Shown piece by piece: positions 37,562-45,205 of a stretch of DNA of 64,000 nucleotides (the first letter of the stretch is position 1; each line of letters starts with the position of its first letter). The position numbers and the translations under genes were made by a program. This stretch comes from CAIUVD01 sp044338255 (GTDB taxonomy: Bacteria; Planctomycetota; UBA11346). The notes under the pieces are model-generated. The model worked only from the letters and a program-made list of their open reading frames with translations. It was not told where the DNA came from and made no database searches. The DNA lies in the NCBI GenBank assembly GCA_044338255.1, contig JBIILZ010000004.1, positions 4,414 to 68,413 of the forward strand. The letters run 5' to 3'.

Positions 37562-38683
37562 TTAAAGATCGCGACCCACCGCTTCCGTTATGGAGCTCAG
37601 CCCGGCCTTGGCCAAGCAGGTCAGCAAGCCCTGATTGATATCGCGGACCAGCAGCGGGCCATGATAGATCAACGCCGAATAGACCTGTACCAAGCTGGCG
37701 CCGTGGGTGATTTTCTCCCAGGCGCTGGCGGGAGAATCGATGCCGCCGACGCCGATCACCGGCAGGGCCCGGCCTTGGGCGCGGATGCGCCGTGCGACGC
37801 GGGCGAGGACGTAGGTCGAGCGTTCGCGTACCGGCCGTCCGGACAGGCCACCGGCGCCGATGCCTGCCACCCGTGCCGGGTTTTCGGCGAGGCCGGTGCG
37901 CCCGATGGTGGTGTTGGTGGTGATCAGCCCATCACAGCCGGTCTCGAGGGCGACATCGACGGCGGCATCGATGCCGGCATCGCTGAGATCGGGGGCGATC
38001 TTGAGCAGCAACGGCGTGCCGGCGGCGGCGCGATCGACGCACGCGCGCACCCCGGCGAGCAGCGGCCGCAAGGCGGCTTCCGATTGCAGATCGCGCAGCC
38101 CGGGCGTGTTGGGGCTGGAGACGTTGACCACCAGATAGTCGGCATAGCGCCCGACGGCGCGGATCGAGGCTTCGTAATCGGCGAGGGCTTCAGCATTGTC
38201 GACGATCTTCGATTTGCCGAGATTGATGCCGAGCACGCAGGGCGGACGGCGCGGACCGCCGACGGGCGAGAACTCCGCGGAGAGATTGGCCGCCAGCGTC
38301 TCCGCACCGCGGTTGTTGAAGCCCATGCGATTGATGATGGCTTCATCCTCGCGCAGGCGAAAGAGACGCGGCTGAGGATTACCGGGTTGCGCGCGGCCGG
38401 TGACGGTGCCGATCTCAAGATGCGAAAAGCCGACGGCGGCGAGGGCTTCGATGGCCACGCCGTTCTTGTCCAGGCCGGCGGCAAGGCCTACGGGATTGCC
38501 GAAGCGTCGACCGAAGACCGTCTGGCTCAGGCGTGGATCGGCGACCTCCAGCCAGCTGCGCAGCTCACGGCAGAGACTCGGGCAGCGCGAACCCAGGCGC
38601 ATGCTGGCGAGGGCCAGGTCATGGGCGTGCTCGGCATCCATGGCGAACAGGGCGGGACGGAAGACCGTGCGGTAGATGCTCAT
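37562..38683 (-). CDS. pyrD: Dihydroorotate dehydrogenase (quinone), class 2
   Basis: 373 residues. The N-terminal membrane-associated helices (MSIYRTVFRPALFAMDAEHAHDLAL), FMN site GNPVGLAAGLDKNG, INRMGFNNRG, catalytic Ser region VVNVSSPNTPGLRDLQ and C-terminal GLSGRPVRERS and VGGIDSPASAWEKI are typical of the class 2 enzyme. It makes orotate and passes electrons to quinone. Its start overlaps the upstream dehydrogenase gene by ATGA. Confidence 0.96.
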   Translation of the reverse strand: MSIYRTVFRPALFAMDAEHAHDLALASMRLGSRCPSLCRELRSWLEVADPRLSQTVFGRRFGNPVGLAAGLDKNGVAIEALAAVGFSHLEIGTVTGRAQPGNPQPRLFRLREDEAIINRMGFNNRGAETLAANLSAEFSPVGGPRRPPCVLGINLGKSKIVDNAEALADYEASIRAVGRYADYLVVNVSSPNTPGLRDLQSEAALRPLLAGVRACVDRAAAGTPLLLKIAPDLSDAGIDAAVDVALETGCDGLITTNTTIGRTGLAENPARVAGIGAGGLSGRPVRERSTYVLARVARRIRAQGRALPVIGVGGIDSPASAWEKITHGASLVQVYSALIYHGPLLVRDINQGLLTCLAKAGLSSITEAVGRDL

Positions 38684-39522
38684 CGACGTGGTTCGCGGAT
38701 CAGGGTGAGGATGGCGCTGAAATCGAGATCGCCGAGCCCGTGGGTTTCGGCCGCGGTCAGCGTTTCGGTGGCGGTGTCGGTCAAGGGCATGGCCAGGGCA
38801 TGCGCGGCCGCCAGGCGTTGGGCTAGGCGGACATCCTTGGCCATGTGCTTGATGGCGAATTGCGGGCTGTAATCGCTGTTCAGCCACTTGGGCTTTTTCA
38901 GGTCAGCGTATGGCGACTTGCCGACGTTGAGATCGAGGGCCGCGAACCACGCCTCCGGAGGGATACCGGCGCGACGCGCCAATTCCTGGGCTTCGCACAT
39001 CGCCTGATTGAGGTCGGCGAGCAGCAGGTTGAAGGAGAGCTTCATGGCCGTCGCCTGACCGACGGCACCGGCCAGGACCTGGGCCTTGGCGAGACGTGCG
39101 TAAAGCGGCTGGACCTCGGCGGCATCGCTATCTTCGCCGGCGACGAAAAACACATTCTGCCGCTGTTCGGCCGCTGGCTTGCTGCCGGTGAAGGGCATAT
39201 CGAGAAAGCGCGCCCCGGCGCTGCGCACCAGCTGTGCGGCGGCGAGGGTCTCATCGTAGCCGATGGTGCTGTGCTGACAGACGAGCGCCCGCGGCGGTAG
39301 CGCGGAACGCACCGCTTCCAGCACGGAGAGCACGGCCGCGCCATCGGCGACGACCACCAGGACGAGTTCGGCATCACGGACGGCATCGCTGGCGTCGGCA
39401 GTCCAGCCGGGTTGGTCAGGCTTGGGGCTACGGTTCCAGGCCCGGACCTGATGGCCATCGGAATGCAGATGACGAGCCCAGATCGAACCGATGAGACCAA
39501 GGCCGAGGACGGCAATACGCAT
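38680..39522 (-). CDS. NAD(P)-dependent 3-hydroxyisobutyrate dehydrogenase-like protein
   Basis: 280 residues. Rossmann motif VLGLGLIGSIWARHL at the start, the DMPFTGSKPAAEQ substrate loop (about residues 108-120) and catalytic Lys in KLSFNLLLADLNQAM (about 160-175) define the family. Substrate is not determined; beta-hydroxyacid or glyoxylate-type substrates are possible. It precedes pyrD on the same strand with ATGA overlap. Confidence 0.88.
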   Translation of the reverse strand: MRIAVLGLGLIGSIWARHLHSDGHQVRAWNRSPKPDQPGWTADASDAVRDAELVLVVVADGAAVLSVLEAVRSALPPRALVCQHSTIGYDETLAAAQLVRSAGARFLDMPFTGSKPAAEQRQNVFFVAGEDSDAAEVQPLYARLAKAQVLAGAVGQATAMKLSFNLLLADLNQAMCEAQELARRAGIPPEAWFAALDLNVGKSPYADLKKPKWLNSDYSPQFAIKHMAKDVRLAQRLAAAHALAMPLTDTATETLTAAETHGLGDLDFSAILTLIREPRR

Positions 39523-39578
39523 GATCGCCGCAGTATTCAGGGATTTGGGGGTATTGCTATCGGATGTAGGAGCTGACC

Positions 39579-39666
39579 TGGGATCAGGGATCAGGGGCCA
39601 GGGATCAGGGATCAGGTGCTAGGAACCAGAGACCAGGGGCCAGAGACCAGAGACCAGGGACCAGGA
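39579..39666. repeat. Heptamer repeat tract C (GGATCAG/AGACCAG orientation)
   Basis: About 12 degenerate 7-bp units reading GGGATCA, GGGGCCA, AGAGACC on the plus strand. It is inverted relative to tract D about 90 bases away. Confidence 0.9.
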
Positions 39667-39754
39667 AGCATAGGAAGCTCCATGTTCAAATACTGACGCT
39701 CGACTACGGTATACTGGGTTGCTGGACTTTGAGCTTCGTTCGTCGATCTCGAAA

Positions 39755-39924
39755 GCTGGTCGCTGGTCGCTGGTCGCTGGTTCCTGGTCCCTGGTCCCTG
39801 GTCCCTGGTCCCTGGTCCCTGGTCCCTGGTCCCTGGTCCCTGGTCCCTGGACTCTGGTCTCTGGCCCCTGGCCCCTGGCCCCTGGCCCCTGGTTCCTAAT
39901 CCCTGGCACCTGGTTCCTAATCCC
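39755..39924. repeat. Heptamer repeat tract D (CTGGTCC orientation)
   Basis: About 24 units, including a run of eight or more nearly identical CTGGTCC heptamers, the most uniform in the window. The 616-base gap between the dehydrogenase and rlmN holds only tracts C and D and the MITE-like element; no gene is seen. Confidence 0.95.
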
Positions 39925-39963
39925 TGTCTCTATCTCCCACTCACCCCCGACTCAAAAATCCAC

Positions 39964-40129
39964 TAGGAGCCTGTCGGGAATAGATGACCGAGGATGGCGA
40001 AGGGATCGTGCGGCAGATCCAAGGCGGCAAGGCGGGCGGATAGCGAGAGCTATCTGACCGTTTTGCCAACGCCGGAGCTGCCGTACGAGACCGAGTCAGC
40101 CGACCGAATCTATTCCCGACAGACTCCTA
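39964..40129. mobile_element. MITE-like element with about 20-bp terminal inverted repeats
   Basis: The left end TAGGAGCCTGTCGGGAATAG and the right end (ending GACAGACTCCTA at 40129) are inverted copies with one mismatch over about 22 bases, and both ends carry TA, a possible target duplication. The 166-base body has no coding capacity but contains an internal imperfect hairpin (about 40023-40067). This fits a non-autonomous derivative of an insertion sequence. It ends 10 bases past the rlmN stop. Confidence 0.75.
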
Positions 40130-40138
40130 GCAAAATCC

Positions 40139-41266
40139 CTAAACCGAAGTCCCTCTTCCCCCCACCCTCTTCAATCTCAAATCCACATTCCCCAACTGTC
40201 CACACGCGGCCATGATTGTCCGCCCTTTGGTGATCCGTCTGCGGACCGGCAGTCCTTCATCGCGCAGCCAGCCGAGGAAGGTGTCGACCTCGACCTCGCT
40301 GGGCGCTCTCGTCAAGGGCGCATTGCCGGGATTGTAGGGGATCAGATTGAGCAGCACCCGGCCCAACGGCTGGCAAAAGGCGGCGACGTGCGCGGCATCG
40401 GCGCGGGTGTCATTGAGCCCCGGCAGCAGGCAGTAATTGACTCCGAGGGTGAAATTGCGGCGCTGAGGATAAGCCGCCAGGATCCGCTGTAATTCCGCCA
40501 GCGGGGTCTTGCGGTTGACCGGCATGATCCGCGAGCGCAGCTCGTCGGTGGCGCCATTGAGGCTGAGCGAGAGGTTGAGTCGCTTCCAACCGAGGGCGGC
40601 GATGCGCGCGATGCCTTCGGCATGGCCGCTGGTGCAGATGGTGATGCGCTCCTGGCTGTAGTGCAGACCGCGGCGATCGGTCAGCACCTGCAGGGCCTGG
40701 ATGACGTTGTCGCAATTGTCGAGCGCTTCGCCCATGCCCATGAAGACGATGTTTTTCGGGGTCCATCCGAGCACGGTGCGGGCAGTGATCACCTGGGCGA
40801 CGATCTCGCCGGCAGTCAGATGACGCAGCAGGCCCATGCGCCCGGTCTCGCAAAAGGTGCAGCCCATCTTGCAGCCGACCTGCGAGGAGATGCAGATGGT
40901 GTGCTCCATGGTCCCGTCTTCGGCGACATGCATGGGGATGCGTACGGCTTCGATCTCGTAGCCGTCATGAGTGGCGAACACCGCTTTGGCGGTGATCCCT
41001 GAGGTTGTCTCTTCGTCGAGATGGGTGATGACCTTCAGCAATGGCGCCTGGAAGTGCTGGTGCCAGGTGGCGGCGGTGGCGGCGCTGATGGGAAAACTTT
41101 CCGGCGCATAGCGTCCCTCGCGCATCACCTGCGGATAGAGCGTATGGGCGATGCCGTGGCCGACGGGCATGGCGAATTGCGCAGCTGCGGAAAGCTCGTC
41201 GCTGGTCAGTCCGAAGACATTCAGCGGAACAGGCGTCAGCGGTGGAGACGAGGGGGGCAGGGGCAC
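40139..41266 (-). CDS. rlmN: Dual-specificity RNA methyltransferase RlmN-like
   Basis: 375 residues. Radical SAM cluster QVGCKMGCTFCETG with Cys132, Cys136 and Cys139; FMGMGEALDNCDNVIQAL, LSLSLNGATDELRSRIMP and the C-terminal catalytic Cys in AACGQLGN complete the family pattern. It methylates C2 of adenosine in 23S rRNA and some tRNAs. The start is GTG 41266; the N-terminus is shorter than in E. coli and Pro-rich. A Cfr-like specificity cannot be excluded by eye. Confidence 0.88.
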   Translation of the reverse strand: MPLPPSSPPLTPVPLNVFGLTSDELSAAAQFAMPVGHGIAHTLYPQVMREGRYAPESFPISAATAATWHQHFQAPLLKVITHLDEETTSGITAKAVFATHDGYEIEAVRIPMHVAEDGTMEHTICISSQVGCKMGCTFCETGRMGLLRHLTAGEIVAQVITARTVLGWTPKNIVFMGMGEALDNCDNVIQALQVLTDRRGLHYSQERITICTSGHAEGIARIAALGWKRLNLSLSLNGATDELRSRIMPVNRKTPLAELQRILAAYPQRRNFTLGVNYCLLPGLNDTRADAAHVAAFCQPLGRVLLNLIPYNPGNAPLTRAPSEVEVDTFLGWLRDEGLPVRRRITKGRTIMAACGQLGNVDLRLKRVGGRGTSV

Positions 41267-41311
41267 GGCGGGCTCACGTCAGCGCCACGGGGCGCACAGG
41301 CGATGGGTCGT

Positions 41312-42331
41312 TTATTCCGGGCCCTTGATGCGCGCCAGGATGCCGATCTTCGCGAAGCGCTGCTTGGCGGCTTCGGCATCGGCCTGGGTCGCACCCTTGA
41401 GCACCGGTATGATGACCTTCTTGGACAGCACTTCGGCTTCTTCGGGGGTGATCTTGGCCATTTCGACGATCAGTGGCAGGGCCTTCTGGCGCCGGCCTTC
41501 GTCGCCGATCTTGGCCAGGAAGACCGCCCATCCCGAAGCCGCCTGACCTTCGCCGCCAACGCTTGGCCGATGACCCGAACCCGAGGGCTGCAACACGCTA
41601 CTGCTGCCGTTGCTCCCGGAATCTTCATCGGGCAGGAGCCGATTGAGGATCGAGGTGATGTCTTGATTGTTGGGGATGAAGCCGCTGGATTCGTCTTCCG
41701 GAAACAGCTCGTTCAAGCGCGACAAGGCATCATCGTTGGATGCGGACGGGCGAGCCGAATTCCAGCTCGATGTGGTGGGAGGATTGCTGGCGGTCGACGG
41801 ACGCGGGGCAGGTCCCGAAGGCAAGGTCGGAACACCACCGAAAGGCGTGATCTCGGGCAGTTGGATGCCACGGAATTCGTTGCTGCGCGCCAGCGGCGCC
41901 TGCGGTACGGGAGCGATCGCAGGTTGCGCACCGCTTATCAGTCCGCTGCTGTGCACGGTATTGAGCAATAAGGCGAGCACCGTGGTGACGCTGCCGTCGG
42001 GGAGGGTCACCGGCAGTTTGCAGTCGGCGACGTGATCGCTGATATCACGTTTGAATACCTGCGGACGACGCGGCCAGTCGATCTTTGGCAACTCTTCAGG
42101 GGCGTAGTCGGCGAACTCGACTATGGCCCCGATGCGAGTGAAGCCGGCGAGGGCCAGGTGCATCACGGCAGCTTCTTCGCTGGTCATGTCCGGGAGCAGC
42201 ACGATCGGTGCCGAATCGGCGATCGACGCGCAGGTACTTTCCTTCAGGCTGAAGGCCCGGCCGAGCATTTGAGCGATCGCAGGTTTGACTGCATCGGGAC
42301 ACGCACGAAGGATGAAGGTGAAGGTAGCCAT
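41312..42331 (-). CDS. Hypothetical protein with similar domains at both ends
   Basis: 339 residues. The first 75 (MATFTFILRACPDAVKPAIAQML to FTRIGAIVEFADY) and the last 75 (AVFLAKIGDEGRRQKALPLIVEMA to AKIGILARIKGPE) look like two copies of one small alpha/beta fold, with the pattern seen in the C-terminal domain of ribosomal L7/L12 (helix, acidic turn, AKxxxxxIGxxARI). The middle 150 residues are Pro/Ser/Asn-rich and probably disordered. No function is recognised. Confidence 0.65.
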   Translation of the reverse strand: MATFTFILRACPDAVKPAIAQMLGRAFSLKESTCASIADSAPIVLLPDMTSEEAAVMHLALAGFTRIGAIVEFADYAPEELPKIDWPRRPQVFKRDISDHVADCKLPVTLPDGSVTTVLALLLNTVHSSGLISGAQPAIAPVPQAPLARSNEFRGIQLPEITPFGGVPTLPSGPAPRPSTASNPPTTSSWNSARPSASNDDALSRLNELFPEDESSGFIPNNQDITSILNRLLPDEDSGSNGSSSVLQPSGSGHRPSVGGEGQAASGWAVFLAKIGDEGRRQKALPLIVEMAKITPEEAEVLSKKVIIPVLKGATQADAEAAKQRFAKIGILARIKGPE

Positions 42332-42427
42332 CGGACTCGGTGCAGCATGATCAAAGTGCCGGAGTGGCGGTCAACTGTCATAGTGATGCAGACGATGCGA
42401 GGGGAGTCAGACATGGACCAGCCCCCC

Positions 42428-42479
42428 AAAGTCCATGGCGAAAGTCCATGGCGAAAGTCCATGGCGAAAGTCCATGGCG
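42428..42479. repeat. Four tandem 13-bp repeats
   Basis: Unit AAAGTCCATGGCG, four perfect copies. It lies 29 bases upstream of the thioredoxin-like gene start. Each unit contains ATGGCG, so each offers a decoy ATG, and 13 is not a multiple of three. Confidence 0.95.
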
Positions 42480-42508
42480 AACGGACTCGACCTGCGGATG
42501 CTAAAGCC

Positions 42509-42892
42509 ATGCCCATTACACGTTGCACTACCTCAGACGAAGCCGCAGCGTATCTTGAGGCAATAGTTGCCAGCCAGGGTTCGGCGCTGTTCGTGTTCTT
42601 CGGCGCCGAAGATCCGCAGACCGGTGAGAGCTGGTGCCCGGACTGCGTCACCGCCGATCCGGTGTTGCGGCGGACCATCGCCGCGACGCGCAAAGATCTC
42701 GTCCTGTATGAATGCCCGGTGGGCCAGCGCGCCGACTGGAAGAATCAGCCGGCGCACCCGTATCGTCTGCATCCGCTGCTGCGTGTCGCGCGTATCCCCA
42801 CCCTGGTGTTCTTCGAGAACGGGATTGAACGCGGTCGTCTGGTCGAGGCCGATTGCGCGCAGGTCGCGACCGTCGAAGCCTTCCTTCGTTGA
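42509..42892 (+). CDS. Thioredoxin-like protein (TXNDC17/DUF953-like)
   Basis: 127 residues. SALFVFFGAEDPQTGESWCPDCVTADP (about 25-52) carries the redox motif WCPDC with Cys43 and Cys46, the same spacing and sequence as TXNDC17. VARIPTLVFFENG includes the cis-Pro. It should be a cytoplasmic disulfide reductase. ATG 42509 (MPITRCTTSDEA) fits the fold; starts from 42413 would include the 13-bp repeats and are less likely. Confidence 0.82.
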   Translation: MPITRCTTSDEAAAYLEAIVASQGSALFVFFGAEDPQTGESWCPDCVTADPVLRRTIAATRKDLVLYECPVGQRADWKNQPAHPYRLHPLLRVARIPTLVFFENGIERGRLVEADCAQVATVEAFLR

Positions 42893-42899
42893 GGGCCGC

Positions 42900-43595
42900 T
42901 CAAAAAGCAGCTGAGGCGCCGAGGAACGGCCCGCCGATGGTCAGGTCCCAGGTATCGCCGTTGTCGAGCTTCTGCGTGCTGGTGACCTGACGCCAGCCGC
43001 CGATGAGCGCCAGTGGACCGATGAGGCGCCAGTTGAGCTCCGCGACACCGTCAATCACATCGTCACGATCCAAGGCTCCGCCCATGAGCCGGGCTTCAAG
43101 GCTCAAGCCATCGGTGAGGCGGACCCAGCCACGCGCGGCGGCAGCAGGCACCAGGAAATCCTCGCGGTTGCCGGTGGCGGGATCGAGGTCTTGGGCGAGC
43201 ACGCCGGCGCCCAGCGCCACGCCCACCCGATCGATCAATTCCAGTTCCCACATGGCCACGGCATAGCCGCCGGTGACTTTGGCATCCGCGCCATTGTCTG
43301 CGTCATCCTTCCACTGCCAGGCGCCGGCATGGATGCCGGGAATCAGCGGCACCGGCAGATCGACATAGGCATCGACCATGACGTTGGTGTGGTCATCATC
43401 CAGGCCGACGCTGCTGCCTGAGGTCGAGCCCCCGCCTTGCGGTTTGATGGTGACCGTCGGCTGCTGGTACCACGCCGCCGCTGAGACGCGAACGAAGGGA
43501 TCACTGAGGTTGTCAGCCGCGAAGGCGGCAGTGCCGCAGGCAGCATTGCCGCAGGCCACGAGGAAAGTGCTCAGGATTGAAGTTGAAATGCGCAT
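42900..43595 (-). CDS. Secreted outer-membrane beta-barrel-type protein
   Basis: 231 residues. Signal peptide with cleavage after AAFAA (about residue 27). The mature part has alternating strands (VDLPVPLIPGIHAGAWQWKDD, ALGAGVLAQDL, LSLEARLMGGALDRDDVID, LIGGWRQVTS) and ends in a Phe (GASAAF), as outer-membrane barrels do. It resembles small TIGR04219-like barrels but is not firmly assigned. It converges with the thioredoxin-like gene (7-base gap) and diverges from smpB. Confidence 0.72.
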   Translation of the reverse strand: MRISTSILSTFLVACGNAACGTAAFAADNLSDPFVRVSAAAWYQQPTVTIKPQGGGSTSGSSVGLDDDHTNVMVDAYVDLPVPLIPGIHAGAWQWKDDADNGADAKVTGGYAVAMWELELIDRVGVALGAGVLAQDLDPATGNREDFLVPAAAARGWVRLTDGLSLEARLMGGALDRDDVIDGVAELNWRLIGPLALIGGWRQVTSTQKLDNGDTWDLTIGGPFLGASAAF

Positions 43596-43732
43596 GACGT
43601 GGCCTGGTAAAGTGGTGAAGGCTTGGGCAAACTATATCGGGAAGAAAATCGCGGTAGTGGGAAAAAGGTGCTGTCGGCAGTGCCAGGCGCTTCGTCATTG
43701 GCTGACGCGCGCGGTGTACACACTCTCGGCCC

Positions 43733-44275
43733 ATGGCGAAAAAAACCGCGCCCGCGAAGACTGAGAACAAAAGCGTCAAGAAGGACGCCGCCAAGGGCAT
43801 CAAGCCGGGCGGCACCTTGGAGATCCTCTATAATCGCAAACTGCGCCACGATTATGCGATCCTCGATACCTGGGAAGCCGGCATCGTGTTGATGGGCAGC
43901 GAGGTCAAGAGCCTGCGCAATGGCGACGTGCAGTGGGGCGATGCCCATGCCCGCCCCAGTCCCAGCGAGGAATTGTGGCTCTATGGCCTGCATATCGGCG
44001 AGTACCGCCAGGCGGGGATATGGGGCCACCAACCGCAGCAGCCGCGCAAACTGCTCATGCATCGCAAGGAGATCAACAAGATCATCTCCAAGTTGGCGAC
44101 CAAGGGACTGACCATGGTTCCCGAACAACTGCTGTTCCGCAGCGGCAAGGCCAAGGTCGTGATCTGCCTTTGCCAAGGCAAGACGCATGGAGACAAGCGA
44201 CAGGACCTGATCAAACGGGCGCAGGGGAGAGATGTGGAAAGGGAGATATCGAGGAGGACGAGGGGGAAGGATTAG
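43733..44275 (+). CDS. smpB: SsrA-binding protein SmpB
   Basis: 180 residues, longer than usual by a basic N-terminal extension of about 25 residues. Core: YNRKLRHDYAILDTWEAGIVLMGSEVKSLRNGDVQWGDAHA, ELWLYGLHIGEY, RKLLMHRKEINKI, and the C-terminal GKTHGDKRQDLIKR with a basic tail that enters the ribosome. It binds tmRNA and is required for trans-translation; its RNA partner ssrA is at 12797-13159. Confidence 0.96.
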   Translation: MAKKTAPAKTENKSVKKDAAKGIKPGGTLEILYNRKLRHDYAILDTWEAGIVLMGSEVKSLRNGDVQWGDAHARPSPSEELWLYGLHIGEYRQAGIWGHQPQQPRKLLMHRKEINKIISKLATKGLTMVPEQLLFRSGKAKVVICLCQGKTHGDKRQDLIKRAQGRDVEREISRRTRGKD

Positions 44276-44349
44276 AGGTTTCGGAGCTCGGCATATCGAA
44301 GCCTGAAGCACCGAAGCATCTAAGCACCGAAGCTTCGGTACTTCGAAAT

Positions 44350-44526
44350 CTGGTTTTTGGTCTCTGGTCTCTGGTCTCTGGTCCCTGGCTCCTAGTCCCT
44401 GGCCCCTGGTCTCTGGTCTCTGGTCTCTGGTCTCTGGTCTCTGGTCCCTGGTCCCTGGCCCCTGGTCCCTGGTCCCTGGTCTCTGGCCTCTGGCCCCTGG
44501 TCCCTGGTCCCAGTTCCCAGTTCCCA
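44350..44526. repeat. Heptamer repeat tract E (CTGGTCT orientation)
   Basis: About 25 degenerate CTGGTCT/CTGGTCC/CTGGCCC units fill the gap between convergent smpB and the adenosyltransferase gene, ending in CAGTTCC copies. Confidence 0.95.
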
Positions 44527-44553
44527 GAACACCCCTGATCCCCTTCCCGCCGT

Positions 44554-45120
44554 TCAGCGCACCTCGCCCCCAGGCATCCACAACACCTCCGCCTTCCCCC
44601 CGTCATTCTCCTTCCTCGCCCAGATAAAGCACAGATCCGAAAGCCGATTGAGATACCGCAGGCAATTCGGATTCCACGCCCGGGCCGGATCGGCGTGCTG
44701 GGCGGCGACGAGGTCGCGCTCGGCCCGGCGCACCACCGTGCGCGCCAGGTGCAGCCACGCCGAGGCCCGGCTGCCAGCCGGCAGGACGAAGCTGGTGAGC
44801 GGGGCGAGGCCGGCATTGGCCGCCGTCGCCCAGGCTTCGAGGCGTGCGACCTGGGCATCGGTGATGCGTGGGATCTTGGCTTCCCAGGGGCTGCCCGGCG
44901 GGGTCGCGAGATCGGCGCCGAGATCGAAGAGGTCGTTCTGCACCTGCGGCAACTCGGCCAGCGGTGCGTCGAGCCGGACCACTCCCAACAGCGAATTGGC
45001 CTCATCGACGCTGCCGATGACGGCGATCAGCGGGTGATCCTTGGCGATGCGGCTGCCGTCGCCGAGGCCGGTGGTGCCTTGGTCGCCGGTGCGCGTGATG
45101 ATCTGATTGAGGGTTACCAT
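44554..45120 (-). CDS. Cob(I)yrinic acid a,c-diamide/cobalamin adenosyltransferase, PduO type
   Basis: 188 residues. The ATP-binding signature TRTGDQGTTGLGDGSRIAKDH is at the start (residues 10-30); VDEANSLLGVVR, LPAGSRASAWLHLARTVVRRAERD and LNRLSDLCFIWAR are conserved. It makes adenosylcobalamin for B12-dependent enzymes. I saw no cobalamin riboswitch upstream. No B12 enzyme gene is nearby. Confidence 0.94.
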   Translation of the reverse strand: MVTLNQIITRTGDQGTTGLGDGSRIAKDHPLIAVIGSVDEANSLLGVVRLDAPLAELPQVQNDLFDLGADLATPPGSPWEAKIPRITDAQVARLEAWATAANAGLAPLTSFVLPAGSRASAWLHLARTVVRRAERDLVAAQHADPARAWNPNCLRYLNRLSDLCFIWARKENDGGKAEVLWMPGGEVR

Positions 45121-45205
45121 GCGGGCACGCTACAAGCTACTACGGCTGACGCACGCCGCAGGCTGGCCCTTCGCCTGGCGCGCTTCGACGTAGTCTCTCT
45201 TTTCC

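Noticed and set aside
37661..38872. A 403-codon plus-strand frame opposite pyrD
   Set aside because: pyrD motifs are intact on the minus strand; the opposite frame has no family features.
39755..39924. Possible CRISPR array
   Set aside because: The units are contiguous 7-mers without spacers of constant length, and no cas gene is near.
45121..45205. Cobalamin riboswitch for the adenosyltransferase
   Set aside because: The 85-base gap is too short and lacks a B12-box-like sequence.
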